Source: Alistipes provencensis (GTDB lineage Bacteria; Bacteroidota; Bacteroidia; Bacteroidales; Rikenellaceae). Taken from it: DNA of 64,000 nt. Below, in pieces: positions 24,263 to 32,665 of the stretch. The translations under genes and the position numbers were made by a program. The stretch lies in assembly GCF_900083545.1 (NCBI RefSeq), contig NZ_LT559262.1, forward strand, positions 968,397-1,032,396, written 5' to 3'. Within the stretch, counting starts at the first letter, position 1; each line of letters opens with the position of its first letter. Below the pieces are notes generated by a model. The model did no database searches. It was not told the DNA's origin and was given only the letters and a program-made list of their open reading frames with translations.

Positions 24263-25345
24263 ATGGAACAAAACAATATCTATCAACTGGTATTCAAAGT
24301 GACCCACGCCGGAGGCTCGGGCAGTTGCTTCTACCTGAAGAACTACGACCTCTTCGTAACCAACTACCACGTCGTCGAAGGATTTCACACGGTCGCCATA
24401 CACGACAATGACCGCAACCCCTATCTGGGAAGGGTCGTGCTGGTCAATCCCGCGCTCGACATCGCCCTGCTGGCGGTCGACGGCGACTTCTCGTCGCTGC
24501 CCGAATTGCAGTTGGCGGGCGACGACTCGCTGGCCATCGGCGGCAAAATCTATGTGGCGGGCTACCCTTACGGCATGCCGTTCACCGTCACCGAAGGTTC
24601 GGTGTCGTCGCCCAAGCAGCTCGTCAGCGGCAAATACTACATCCAGACCGACGCCGCGGTGAACCCCGGCAACTCGGGCGGCCCGATGCTCAACGAACGC
24701 AACGAGGTGGTCGGCGTGACGGTCAGCAAATTCACGCAGGCCGACAACATGGGATTCGGCATCCGCGTCGAGAATCTGCGCAAACTGCTCGAATCGGTCG
24801 GCGAGCTCGACCGCACGGTCTTTCAGGTACAGTGCGGCAGTTGCGACGAACTGATCGCCGAGGAGGAGGAGTTCTGCCCCTCGTGCGGGGACAAGCTGCC
24901 CGAAGGAGTCTTCGACGAGCACGACGCATCGCCGCTCGCAGAGTTCGTGGAGAGCGCCATCGCGCAGATGGGCATCAACCCCATTCTGGCCCGCGACGGT
25001 TACGACTCGTGGCTGTTCCACAAAGGCAGCTCGGAGATCCGCATCTTCGTCTACGACGGCGACTACCTCTTCTCGACCTCGCCGATCAACCTGCTGCCCA
25101 AGAAGGAGGTGGAACCGGTGCTGGACTACATGCTGAGCGAGGATTTCGGTCCCTACAAACTCGGCATCGAAGGCCGTCAGATCTACATCGCCTACCGCAT
25201 CCACCTCTCGGACATCACCGCGGAGTCCGAGGAGACGATCCGGCAGAACATCGTCAATCTGGCATTCCGGGCCGACGAGATGGACAACATGATGGTCGAG
25301 CGTTTCGGCTGCGAGTTCTCGGAGTACTCCAAGAGCGAGGCGTAA
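24263..25345 (+). CDS. Cytosolic HtrA-like serine protease with zinc ribbon and YbjN-like C-terminal domain
   Basis: A 360-residue protein. Residues about 5-180 are a trypsin-like S1C (DegP/HtrA) domain with triad H36 (TNYHVVEG), D66 (LDIALLAV) and S138 (NPGNSGGPML). Instead of a PDZ domain there is a zinc ribbon with C191, C194, C205 and C208 (CGSC then CPSCG), then a domain of about 140 residues with the YbjN-like pattern (SEIRIFVYDGDYLFST, EVEPVLDYMLSED, RQIYIAYRIHLSD). There is no signal peptide or membrane helix, so it should act inside the cell, unlike ordinary HtrA. The gene stands between the YbjN-like gene and a BatD-like gene in a tight operon. The protease call is strong; its target is unknown. 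Confidence 0.88.
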   Translation: MEQNNIYQLVFKVTHAGGSGSCFYLKNYDLFVTNYHVVEGFHTVAIHDNDRNPYLGRVVLVNPALDIALLAVDGDFSSLPELQLAGDDSLAIGGKIYVAGYPYGMPFTVTEGSVSSPKQLVSGKYYIQTDAAVNPGNSGGPMLNERNEVVGVTVSKFTQADNMGFGIRVENLRKLLESVGELDRTVFQVQCGSCDELIAEEEEFCPSCGDKLPEGVFDEHDASPLAEFVESAIAQMGINPILARDGYDSWLFHKGSSEIRIFVYDGDYLFSTSPINLLPKKEVEPVLDYMLSEDFGPYKLGIEGRQIYIAYRIHLSDITAESEETIRQNIVNLAFRADEMDNMMVERFGCEFSEYSKSEA

Positions 25346-25360
25346 ACGGACGGGAATGCG

Positions 25361-26701
25361 ATGAACCACCTTTTCCGGCTTCTTTTCGCACTGCTATTCA
25401 CGATAAACGGCGCGGCGGCGCAATCCGCCGACGCCGTTTTTTATATGGAGATGGACACGCTCGGCGGCGGCATCCGCGCCGGGCAGGAGTACGATCTCTA
25501 CTACAAGAGCGCCATTCCGTTCGACTCGGTATCGCCCCCGGTGTTCGACGCGCGGATCGAGGTCATCAAAGGCCCCCTGCCGTGGCGCGGGAGCAGCTAC
25601 ACACTCGAAAACGGCCGGGAGAAATCCACCTCCGGCGAAGGGTTCCGCTACCGGATACGTTTCGCCGGCGAAGGGGCGGTCGAACTCCCCGCGGCCGGCA
25701 TCAAAAAGGGCGGCCGGGAGTATGTGACGCCCGCTGCCGTCGTGCGCGTCCTGCCGGCGATCGGCGATCCGCAGGAGGTCGCCTGCCGGATCGAACTGCG
25801 CCCGGAGAAGCCCGGTCCGGAGGAAGATTTCTTCATCACGCTGACCTGCTCGGCCCGCCCCGACAGCAAGGAGCCCACCATCACGGCCTCCGGGCTCCGA
25901 TGCCGCCCGATCAGCAGCGGTTCGCAGGTCCGAAACGGCGAGGCGCAATACACGTTTACATTCCTCGCCAATGCCGAACGGGGCGGCAAATATGTGCTCC
26001 GGGCCGAAAATCTCACATTCGGAGGCAAACCCTATCCGCTGGATCACACCCTGCAAATAGGCCGCATCCGCACCGCGTGGATACACGATTACGGCCCCCT
26101 GCTGGCGATCGGCGCCGGGCTTCTGTTCGAAATGCTGTTCCTGCGGCTCCTCTTCCGCCGGGAGCGCAAGGCGGATTTCGCCGCCTTCGTGCTGCGTCAC
26201 AAGCGCATTCCCCTGACTACAAGTTGGGCGCTGACCCACTACGGAATCCCGTTCTTCCTTGTGAACATCCCGATGTTCTATTGGACAGCCATCCTCTCCG
26301 TGGAGTATCCCGCCGCCCGGGAGGGCAGTCTTTGGCCGGACCTCGGGATCGGTGTGTTTCCGCTGCTGCTCGCCGCATTGCTGATCCGGCGGCAATACCG
26401 GAAACTCTTCTTCACCCCTGTCCGCACGACGCTCCCGCCCGGGGAACTCTACCCGGCGATCGAGCGGCTTTGCCAAGAGCACGAATGGGTGCCCGACTAC
26501 GTCGGGGAGGAGTGTTTCGTGGGCCATACCCCGACCGGGGCTTTCTCGTGGGGCGAACAGTTGTTCATCGTATTCGACAAAGGGCGGGTGTGGATCAACA
26601 GCGTCGGCAACATGGACCGGCGGGTCTCCGTCTCCTCGTTCGGACGCATCCGCCGGAACAAACGTCTGTTGCAGAAGGCGATCGAACAGACCCGATCCTG
26701 A
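25361..26701 (+). CDS. BatD-like membrane protein with Ig-like domains
   Basis: A 446-residue protein: signal peptide (to about residue 20, GAAAQS), then two beta-sandwich domains (about 22-125 and 130-235) of the kind seen in BatD, with a conserved-looking RYRIRFAGEGAVELPAA and YTFTFLANAERGGKYVL segments. Three membrane segments follow (about 247-268, 304-323 and 331-347) and a cytoplasmic tail of about 100 residues ending RNKRLLQKAIEQTRS. BatD proteins are linked to stress tolerance and work with VWA proteins and MoxR ATPases, but none of those is here. It is the last gene of the four-gene operon, 15 bases after the protease, and could link envelope state to the cytosolic protease. Membership of the BatD family is probable but divergent. 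Confidence 0.7.
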   Translation: MNHLFRLLFALLFTINGAAAQSADAVFYMEMDTLGGGIRAGQEYDLYYKSAIPFDSVSPPVFDARIEVIKGPLPWRGSSYTLENGREKSTSGEGFRYRIRFAGEGAVELPAAGIKKGGREYVTPAAVVRVLPAIGDPQEVACRIELRPEKPGPEEDFFITLTCSARPDSKEPTITASGLRCRPISSGSQVRNGEAQYTFTFLANAERGGKYVLRAENLTFGGKPYPLDHTLQIGRIRTAWIHDYGPLLAIGAGLLFEMLFLRLLFRRERKADFAAFVLRHKRIPLTTSWALTHYGIPFFLVNIPMFYWTAILSVEYPAAREGSLWPDLGIGVFPLLLAALLIRRQYRKLFFTPVRTTLPPGELYPAIERLCQEHEWVPDYVGEECFVGHTPTGAFSWGEQLFIVFDKGRVWINSVGNMDRRVSVSSFGRIRRNKRLLQKAIEQTRS

Positions 26702-26748
26702 CACGGCAAACAAAAAAAGGGCCCTTGATAGGACTACCTTTGAAAATT

Positions 26749-26785
26749 TGCAACAGTCTGAGCAATCGGGCTGTTGCATTTTTTT
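26749..26785 (+). terminator. Intrinsic terminator after the four-gene operon
   Basis: An 8-bp stem (TGCAACAG with CTGTTGCA) around a 14-base loop is followed by seven T. It lies 47 bases after the last stop. A perfect -7-type box TACCTTTG sits just before it at 26735-26742. Confidence 0.8.
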
Positions 26786-27162
26786 ACATAGGCGGAGGTA
26801 ATGAAAAGGCAACGGTTCATTTTCAGTTAATCGCATAAAAATACCGCATTTCAAATAACCTATTGCAATATACGAAAATTCGCAAAATGGGCAAATCCTA
26901 TTCGATCAAAGAAAAAATAACTAAGTCGACAAGCTATTGCAATAGCAGTTTAAAAATTTGAAGGATCTATCTTTTCTGATAAAATATTTCTAACTCTTAA
27001 CGACAAGCGTATCGATGTATATGAAATTTAGATTAAAAACAAGACGAATTTTTCATTCATCTATTATTTGCAACAATTTTTGATTGTTCCCATATATAAT
27101 AAAGCAATGATGAATGAACTTGATTTTCCTGATATCCATAAATAATCTTTATATTTTAATGA
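26786..27162. other. AT-rich intergenic stretch without genes
   Basis: About 380 bases, clearly more AT-rich than the coding DNA on both sides. All six frames are short and none has a plausible protein. The only structure I see is the palindromic 10-mer TATTGCAATA, present twice inside an 11-base direct repeat. Confidence 0.6.
26860..26944. repeat. Two copies of CTATTGCAATA, 74 bases apart
   Basis: The 11-mer CTATTGCAATA occurs at 26860-26870 and 26934-26944; its core TATTGCAATA is a perfect palindrome, and in the second copy the palindrome extends to GCTATTGCAATAGC. The spacing is about seven helical turns. They could be sites for a dimeric regulator, but there is no adjacent start codon on either strand. 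Confidence 0.5.
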
Positions 27163-27193
27163 AAATCCCTGCAATCAACGATTGCAGGGATTT
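27163..27193. terminator. Strong bidirectional terminator at the end of the minus-strand locus
   Basis: A perfect 14-bp stem (AAATCCCTGCAATC and GATTGCAGGGATTT) with a three-base AAC loop. Read on the minus strand it lies about 30 bases after the ancestral stop of the broken gene at 27226 and is followed by an AT-rich tail. It probably ends the large minus-strand transcript. Confidence 0.85.
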
Positions 27194-27225
27194 GGATGGA
27201 CGACGGAATGCGTTGTTTAGGATAT

Positions 27226-27869
27226 TTAGACGAAATGAATACCTGCATGGTTTTTAGCGACGTCGATGAAAGTCGATATGTTTTCGAGCGATGTGTCGCT
27301 TTCGACAGAATGGGAAGGCGAAAAAATGTATCCACCTCAGCACCGATGCCTAGAGGGTGTTCCGATTCCCAGTGCACATCCTCGGGAGACCCGAAAGGCA
27401 AGGTGCGTTGCATGGACAATCCCCCATGAAAAGCGAGACGTCCCCGGTATTTGGTGAGCATCGTATCAACGTTCATCACTTCGGGCTGGAACGGATTGAA
27501 CCAATTCAACCCACAGTCGATCAGGTCGTCAAAAAGCTCTCCCTCGTCTCCGCAACTATGGATCATTACATATTTACCAGCATGGCGTACATGTTGATAC
27601 ATCCGCCGGATACGGGGATAAAGGAACTCCTTCCAGATATCGTATTCCATAATCAACCCCCGCTGCTGTCCCTAGTCGTCGCCGAAATAAACGGCGTCGA
27701 TATCGAATGTGAGCGCTTTATCGACCTGAGCAATGTTGTAATCGCAAATAGCGTCAAGCAACGAATGGACGAATTGCGGATGGAGATAAAAATCCATCAG
27801 CAGGTTTTCGATGCCTTGTAATGACCAAGCCGCGACGAACGCAAACCTCAGACAAACCTTTATCTTCAT
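27226..27869 (-). pseudogene. Broken uroporphyrinogen-decarboxylase-like (URO-D/MtaA superfamily) gene
   Basis: Read on the minus strand, the translation LQGIENLLMDFYLHP, LTFDIDAVYFGDD-stop-GQQRGLIMEYD, MIHSCGDEGELFDDLIDCGL, FQPEVMNVDTM and LAFHGGLSMQRTLPFGSPEDV is plainly a URO-D-superfamily protein. It is broken three ways. The TAG at 27672-27674 falls where the family has a Trp in GDDWG, so TGG to TAG is the likely change. Near 27331-27338 a loss of one G shifts frame: restoring it gives [20 protein letters not shown] and runs to a stop at 27226-27228. And about 130 N-terminal residues are missing, the homology starting next to the stop of the GH78 gene at 27887. Members of this group act on methylated or corrinoid substrates; here no function should remain. 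Confidence 0.85.
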
Positions 27870-27886
27870 TCCATTCAATAAAACCG

Positions 27887-30304
27887 TTACCGAACCGTTA
27901 TTACCTGCCAACCCTCTTTCAGCGAATATTCCTTCCCCCGCCAGATGAACGTCCCGGCAACCCCTTCAGGCAGATCGATCCGGGCACGGAGCGCTCCGCG
28001 ACCATCCGCCTCGTAATCGACATCTATTTTCCCGGCCGGGTGCGGAATAGCCCCGGAAACCCGTTTCAGATCGCCCAGCGCAGGTTCGATCCTCACCCGC
28101 CGGAAGCCCGGAGCATCGGAATCAATGCCCAGAACGATCCGGTAGAATTCGATGTTCGGGCTGGCGCTCCAGGCATGGCAATCCGATCGCGAAGGTTCGG
28201 GCTGTTCGGCCCAGGTAGTCAGCCCCAATGCAAGTTGGTCCCGCCAGATCTGTAAGCCCTCGAACAACATATCGCCGCTCCCGGCACTCTTCATCGCCAG
28301 TTGAAGATAGTAACGGAAAAAGACGCTGCATGGCATCACCGTCCGATCGTCTGTTATCCGGTGCAGCAGCGCCGAAGCCTCCTCCCCTTCCACAATGCGA
28401 CAAAGAATCGCCAGTACATTGACATGCTGGGAGAAATCGCATTGCCCGAACGTATCGGCGAACATGCCTTTTCGGGCATTCCAATATTTCGGACGAATCG
28501 TGCCCGAGATAGCATCCGCCGTTTCGGAATACTCCCTCGCAACGGCTGCCGACCCGAATGCGGCCTCCATTTGCGATGCCGCACGCAGCGCATAGACATA
28601 CAGCAAATCCTGAAATGCCGAATTACCCGCTTCTTCCCGGCGAGGTTCTCCGAGAGGAGTTCCGCTCCAGTCGGCAAAAAACCAATAGGGGATGCGCCGC
28701 AGACTATGATCGGGACGCAAATACTGCGCAAACCACGACAGAATGCTCCTCCATGCAGGCAGAAGCGTCCGCAGATACTCCTCGTCGCCACGGTACATCC
28801 AATAATCGTGTCCCATGGCAATCCACCACAGCGAAAACGACGGGATGAACTGGTGCAGGTGCGAGGGATAGCGGCTCATGGTGATACCGTCCGGGACGAG
28901 TGAACGCCGTCCCTGCTCCAACGCGCTGCGGACCAACCGGTCGTCCCGCGTATTGAACATCGTGATCATCGCCTGAATACGCGCATCGCCGAAATACTGC
29001 AACTGCTCGTAATAAGGGCAATCCATATAACTCTCATGGGCGCACAACCGGACCGTCCGCCAACCCGTTTCGAGTATCTCATGCAATACGGGATTCTCCT
29101 CAGCCCGAAATTCGCTCTCCCGACGCATCGGGTACATCGAAGTTACAGCCCGTATGTCGTCGATCCTCAACGGCTCGTCCGAAGTCCGGACGCAGATGCG
29201 CAGATAACGCCACGTCCGCCACCAAAGCGGTGAGAACACCCGCCCGGAAGCTCCATCGGCCACAATCACATCTTCATAACCGACAAACTGTTTGCCTTCC
29301 GTCCGGTCCCGGTTCCCCTTTATTCCACGCACGGGATCTTCGTAGAGCGCCTCGGCGTATCCCAGCGAAATCTCCGCATCACGGCCACCGCTGTAACAAA
29401 GAAGCGGATAACCGGTGGTCAGCACCCGGTTATCCAACAATAGCTCGGCCTCGGTATGGGCCGGAACGGTAACGGGAGCACACTCCGCCGGGAAGCACCC
29501 GGGAAGCGCAACCTTTTCGGCCCGCCGGACACAAGGGATACGGACCGTATCTGTCTCCATCGGCGGGATAGGACTCGGGACAAGCTGCCAGCCCGGATAA
29601 TCGGCCGCCCCTTTCATGGCCGCAACGATCCGGCCTACCGCCGGATGCCAGTGCGAATCGTCATACTCCGGGGACTCCCATCCCCAGGGATATTTCGCCG
29701 CCACGACCCGTTCGCAGGCCCCGGCCGCATAATAACCGAATACGGGCCGTTCGTGCGGAGAATACGCCTCATTGCGAAGAGTGACCCATGACGTATCAGT
29801 ATTGACAATCTCTTCACACGGCGTATTACCTTGCAGGAGGAACGCCGTTTTACCGAAACTGATCTGGGCGAGCGGCCGTTTATCGGCGAAATTCCACACG
29901 ACGGCGGCAACCACGTTTCGTCCGGCGGTCAGATACGGCACGAGATCTACCGTTTCGAAATTCCAGTTCAGCACATCGCCGCAGGCAGGGCCCGTCGAAA
30001 CCGGGATTCCGTTGACGTACAGTTTATACCGGTTATCGGCCGAGACATGAACGACGAATTTTCGGGGTAACTCCGACAGCCGGAACTCTTTCCGGAAATG
30101 ACAAACACCGTAAACGCCGTCCGCCAGATCGGGCGCCGAGATCCAACTGGCGGACCAACGCCCCGAAAAGAGCCGGGAATCGATCTCCGGCTGCCTGTAC
30201 CCTTCGAGCCGCATCTGGGCCCGGACAGACCATGCACACCCCAGCAGGAAACAGCAGCAAGCCGTTTTCAGCAGGATGGCAGGAAACATTCGCAAAAAGG
30301 ACAT
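27887..30304 (-). CDS. GH78-family alpha-L-rhamnosidase-like protein (805 residues)
   Basis: An exported 805-residue protein (signal peptide to about residue 29, WSVRAQ). A front beta-sandwich region (SWISAPD, VHVSADNRYKLYVNG, NVVAAVVWNF) precedes the (alpha/alpha)6 barrel that carries ESYMDCPYYEQLQYFGDAR, the GH78 acid-containing segment, with Glu kept though the usual DCPxRxER spelling is changed. The second catalytic region TTWAEQPEPSRSDCHAWSA near residue 710 is typical, and the C-terminal beta domain (RVRIEPALGDLKRVSGAIPHP) follows. It should release terminal alpha-L-rhamnose from glycans. It is the last intact gene of the minus-strand locus, 24 bases after a second GH78 gene. The altered motif hints at a separate subfamily. 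Confidence 0.87.
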   Translation of the reverse strand: MSFLRMFPAILLKTACCCFLLGCAWSVRAQMRLEGYRQPEIDSRLFSGRWSASWISAPDLADGVYGVCHFRKEFRLSELPRKFVVHVSADNRYKLYVNGIPVSTGPACGDVLNWNFETVDLVPYLTAGRNVVAAVVWNFADKRPLAQISFGKTAFLLQGNTPCEEIVNTDTSWVTLRNEAYSPHERPVFGYYAAGACERVVAAKYPWGWESPEYDDSHWHPAVGRIVAAMKGAADYPGWQLVPSPIPPMETDTVRIPCVRRAEKVALPGCFPAECAPVTVPAHTEAELLLDNRVLTTGYPLLCYSGGRDAEISLGYAEALYEDPVRGIKGNRDRTEGKQFVGYEDVIVADGASGRVFSPLWWRTWRYLRICVRTSDEPLRIDDIRAVTSMYPMRRESEFRAEENPVLHEILETGWRTVRLCAHESYMDCPYYEQLQYFGDARIQAMITMFNTRDDRLVRSALEQGRRSLVPDGITMSRYPSHLHQFIPSFSLWWIAMGHDYWMYRGDEEYLRTLLPAWRSILSWFAQYLRPDHSLRRIPYWFFADWSGTPLGEPRREEAGNSAFQDLLYVYALRAASQMEAAFGSAAVAREYSETADAISGTIRPKYWNARKGMFADTFGQCDFSQHVNVLAILCRIVEGEEASALLHRITDDRTVMPCSVFFRYYLQLAMKSAGSGDMLFEGLQIWRDQLALGLTTWAEQPEPSRSDCHAWSASPNIEFYRIVLGIDSDAPGFRRVRIEPALGDLKRVSGAIPHPAGKIDVDYEADGRGALRARIDLPEGVAGTFIWRGKEYSLKEGWQVITVR

Positions 30305-30328
30305 ATCGTCAATGGTTTATTTCAAGGT

Positions 30329-32650
30329 TCAATCTCGCTCCGGATCGAATACAGTCTCGATCCGATAGACTCCGGATGTCAAATTCAGTTGAAGGCGCTC
30401 CGGTTTCCCATACTTCTCCGCAATCCGTAACTGACCGGCAGTCGGAGCCCGTCCGTCCACTTGCAAACCCTCGGCCTGTTCCGGCAGCGTAACAACGGCC
30501 GTCGTGCCCTTCGGCACGGTCACGCTCAACACAAGCTTATTCCCCGCTATCCGCATCTCCTCTTCAATAATGCCCCTGACGGTCGGCACCCGGATCGAAA
30601 CATTCCGAAGAGAGGCCGGGTCCGGCTCCACCCCGAATACGGAATAGCCCGGTTCCAACGGCCGGATGCCGCAGAGCTGTCCGGCGATAACGGTCAGCGC
30701 CCCACCGCTCCAGGCATGGTTCGTCGTACCGCCTCCGTAGCCCTTTTCGCCAATGCCCCATCCTTCGAAGAGCGTCGTATAGGCAGGATCATCGACCATA
30801 TCGGCAAAACGCTGCGCGGTCCGCTCCATCGCATAACGGCCGTATCCCATCCGGAACAACGCCTCCATGACATATTTTTCCATATAGGGGCTGGCATGGA
30901 ACTGCGTCCGGAAAACCTCGGAGAGTTTCCCGTAATAGGATTCATCCGCAATGCCGGACAGCACGGCAAGGGCCTGAACCCGGTCGTCCGTACAGCCGTG
31001 ATACCCGGGATGTCGAAAAGCATGCCCGTTCCAACAGCGAAGGAAACCCTGTTTCACCCGGACCATGAGCACACGGTAGTCCGCGGCATCGTCCGGCCGC
31101 CCCAACGCAAGCGCCATATCAGCCGCACTCTCCAGAGCCAAGTAATGCCACCCGGCGAAAATCAGCCGGATATCGCGGTTATCGCCCCAGTCGCCCCAGG
31201 TCCAGCCCCCTTGCCGGAAAGCCGTCAGCCCCGTATCGTCCGTCTTCCAGAGCGAAAGATAGCGTTTCACGGCCGGATAAACCCGCCGGACCGTCTCCAG
31301 ATCCCCCGTGTTCATATAATAATTCCAGAAGCCGTAACGCCCCACGGACGCCAGCATCTGCCCCGGAAGCTCTGAATCGTAATTACCCGCAGGGATCGGA
31401 GAAAAAAGCCCGCCATCCGGTTTCTGCCACCCTGCCAGTTCCAGAATCGCCTTGCGCATCAGGGCATGCGTCGAAGTCGAACAAGTATAAAAACTCTCGC
31501 CCATCAGCACGACGACATCACCCCACCATTGAGCACGTTCCCGATCAGGACAATCGAAATAGTTGTCGCGCATATTGACGTAGAGCGTGCGCAGGGCCTT
31601 TTGCCAAAACCGGTTGTAGAAATCGTCGTCACAGTGGAAGCGGCCCTGCAACTCGGTATCATAGCCGGTTTCCCGATAAGCGACTCGCGTCAGCGCCACA
31701 TGCTTCGGCAGGGTCAGCCGCAATTCCTGGCCATTCATCCAACCGAACGACTCGTAGATCTGAAGCCCCTGCCGGGTGACATACTCCGCCCGGACGTTGG
31801 ATGTGCCTCCTGCAAAGGTATGATCGGTCGAAATGCCGACCACGCTTCCGCCCTGCGGGTCATCGACCGTAATCACCGGGGTCATCTGCATATTGTAAGG
31901 CAACCGCACGACCACGCTGTCCGCCTCCCCGGCGGAAAACCGTTCGAAACGGGCCTCCCGCACCCCGAAATCCTTCCATTGCGGAATCGGACGTTCGACC
32001 AATCTGCCCCAGGGGGCATCGCCCCACCGGCCGATCTCCCGGGCATTCCGAAATCCGTCGAGATCGGACTGATCAGCCGTCTGCCACGCTCCGATATCCC
32101 GACGCGCATCGAAACGGATATTCGACTCGGCCAGCCTGAAATTCGGATGGGGCTCACCCGTATTCCCGAAAGCCGGATGGACACGGCAGAGCCACAGGGA
32201 GTCGCTTTGCAGGGAAAAATGTTTCCCGACCACCGAAAACAACAACCCGGCCCGGCCGCTGTCCTTGTGGGAAAAACCGTCCTTCCCGAAATGCCACAGC
32301 AGGACAGCGATCCGGTTCGTCCCCTTGCGCAGGAAAGGGGCGACGTCCACCCGGTCGTAATACATATCACCGGGGGTCGGGCCCCGTTTCAGGCCACCTT
32401 CGAAAACAACGCACTCGCCGTTGATCCACAACCAGTATTTCGTATCGGCCGCAATGCACACCGGTGCGATTGCCGGCAGGGCTTTCAGTTCCACATCGCG
32501 CCGGAATGCAATCCAACTGTTCGGAAGGTCCACACCGCTCTCCGACGAGGTGATCCAACGGGCATCGGGGCGCTCCCCGGCCGACGCTCCGAGGTTTTGC
32601 AACGGCAAAACCGCAAGCAGGCAGACAAAAAAGCGGATTCTCACGGCCAT
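30329..32650 (-). CDS. GH78-family alpha-L-rhamnosidase-like protein (773 residues)
   Basis: A secreted 773-residue protein (signal peptide to about residue 25, NLGASAG). Front beta domains (ARWITSSES, AADTKYWLWINGECVVFEG, NRIAVLLWHFGKDGF) lead to the helical barrel with DNYFDCPDRERAQWWGD, close to the canonical GH78 acid motif, and TTLFEGWGIGEKGYGG followed by TNHAWSGG, the second Glu region. The end has the usual beta-sandwich (GYSVFGVEPDPASLRNVSI and onwards). It shares the fold with the GH78 next to it but little direct sequence, so the two are not a recent duplication and probably cut different rhamnosyl linkages. The gene lies 15 bases after the GH3 gene in the same transcript. Confidence 0.87.
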   Translation of the reverse strand: MAVRIRFFVCLLAVLPLQNLGASAGERPDARWITSSESGVDLPNSWIAFRRDVELKALPAIAPVCIAADTKYWLWINGECVVFEGGLKRGPTPGDMYYDRVDVAPFLRKGTNRIAVLLWHFGKDGFSHKDSGRAGLLFSVVGKHFSLQSDSLWLCRVHPAFGNTGEPHPNFRLAESNIRFDARRDIGAWQTADQSDLDGFRNAREIGRWGDAPWGRLVERPIPQWKDFGVREARFERFSAGEADSVVVRLPYNMQMTPVITVDDPQGGSVVGISTDHTFAGGTSNVRAEYVTRQGLQIYESFGWMNGQELRLTLPKHVALTRVAYRETGYDTELQGRFHCDDDFYNRFWQKALRTLYVNMRDNYFDCPDRERAQWWGDVVVLMGESFYTCSTSTHALMRKAILELAGWQKPDGGLFSPIPAGNYDSELPGQMLASVGRYGFWNYYMNTGDLETVRRVYPAVKRYLSLWKTDDTGLTAFRQGGWTWGDWGDNRDIRLIFAGWHYLALESAADMALALGRPDDAADYRVLMVRVKQGFLRCWNGHAFRHPGYHGCTDDRVQALAVLSGIADESYYGKLSEVFRTQFHASPYMEKYVMEALFRMGYGRYAMERTAQRFADMVDDPAYTTLFEGWGIGEKGYGGGTTNHAWSGGALTVIAGQLCGIRPLEPGYSVFGVEPDPASLRNVSIRVPTVRGIIEEEMRIAGNKLVLSVTVPKGTTAVVTLPEQAEGLQVDGRAPTAGQLRIAEKYGKPERLQLNLTSGVYRIETVFDPERD

Positions 32651-32665
32651 GTCTATTTTATGATC

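Noticed and set aside
22252..26701. Possible anti-phage defence role for the protease operon.
   Set aside because: Trypsin-like proteases occur in some defence systems, but there is no nucleotide sensor, nuclease, NTPase or toxin here, and BatD-like and lipoprotein partners point to envelope biology.
24832..26838. Plus-strand open frame of 668 codons running across the protease and BatD-like genes.
   Set aside because: Different frame from two well-supported genes; Arg/Pro-rich translation without domains.
26786..27162. Searched for a small gene, tRNA or insertion-sequence remnant.
   Set aside because: No frame with a plausible protein, no cloverleaf, no terminal inverted repeats or transposase fragments.
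27156..27656. Frame of 166 codons taken as a whole gene.
   Set aside because: It is an internal piece of a URO-D-like gene; its last 50 residues are out of frame after a lost base and the part before it is cut off by a TAG.
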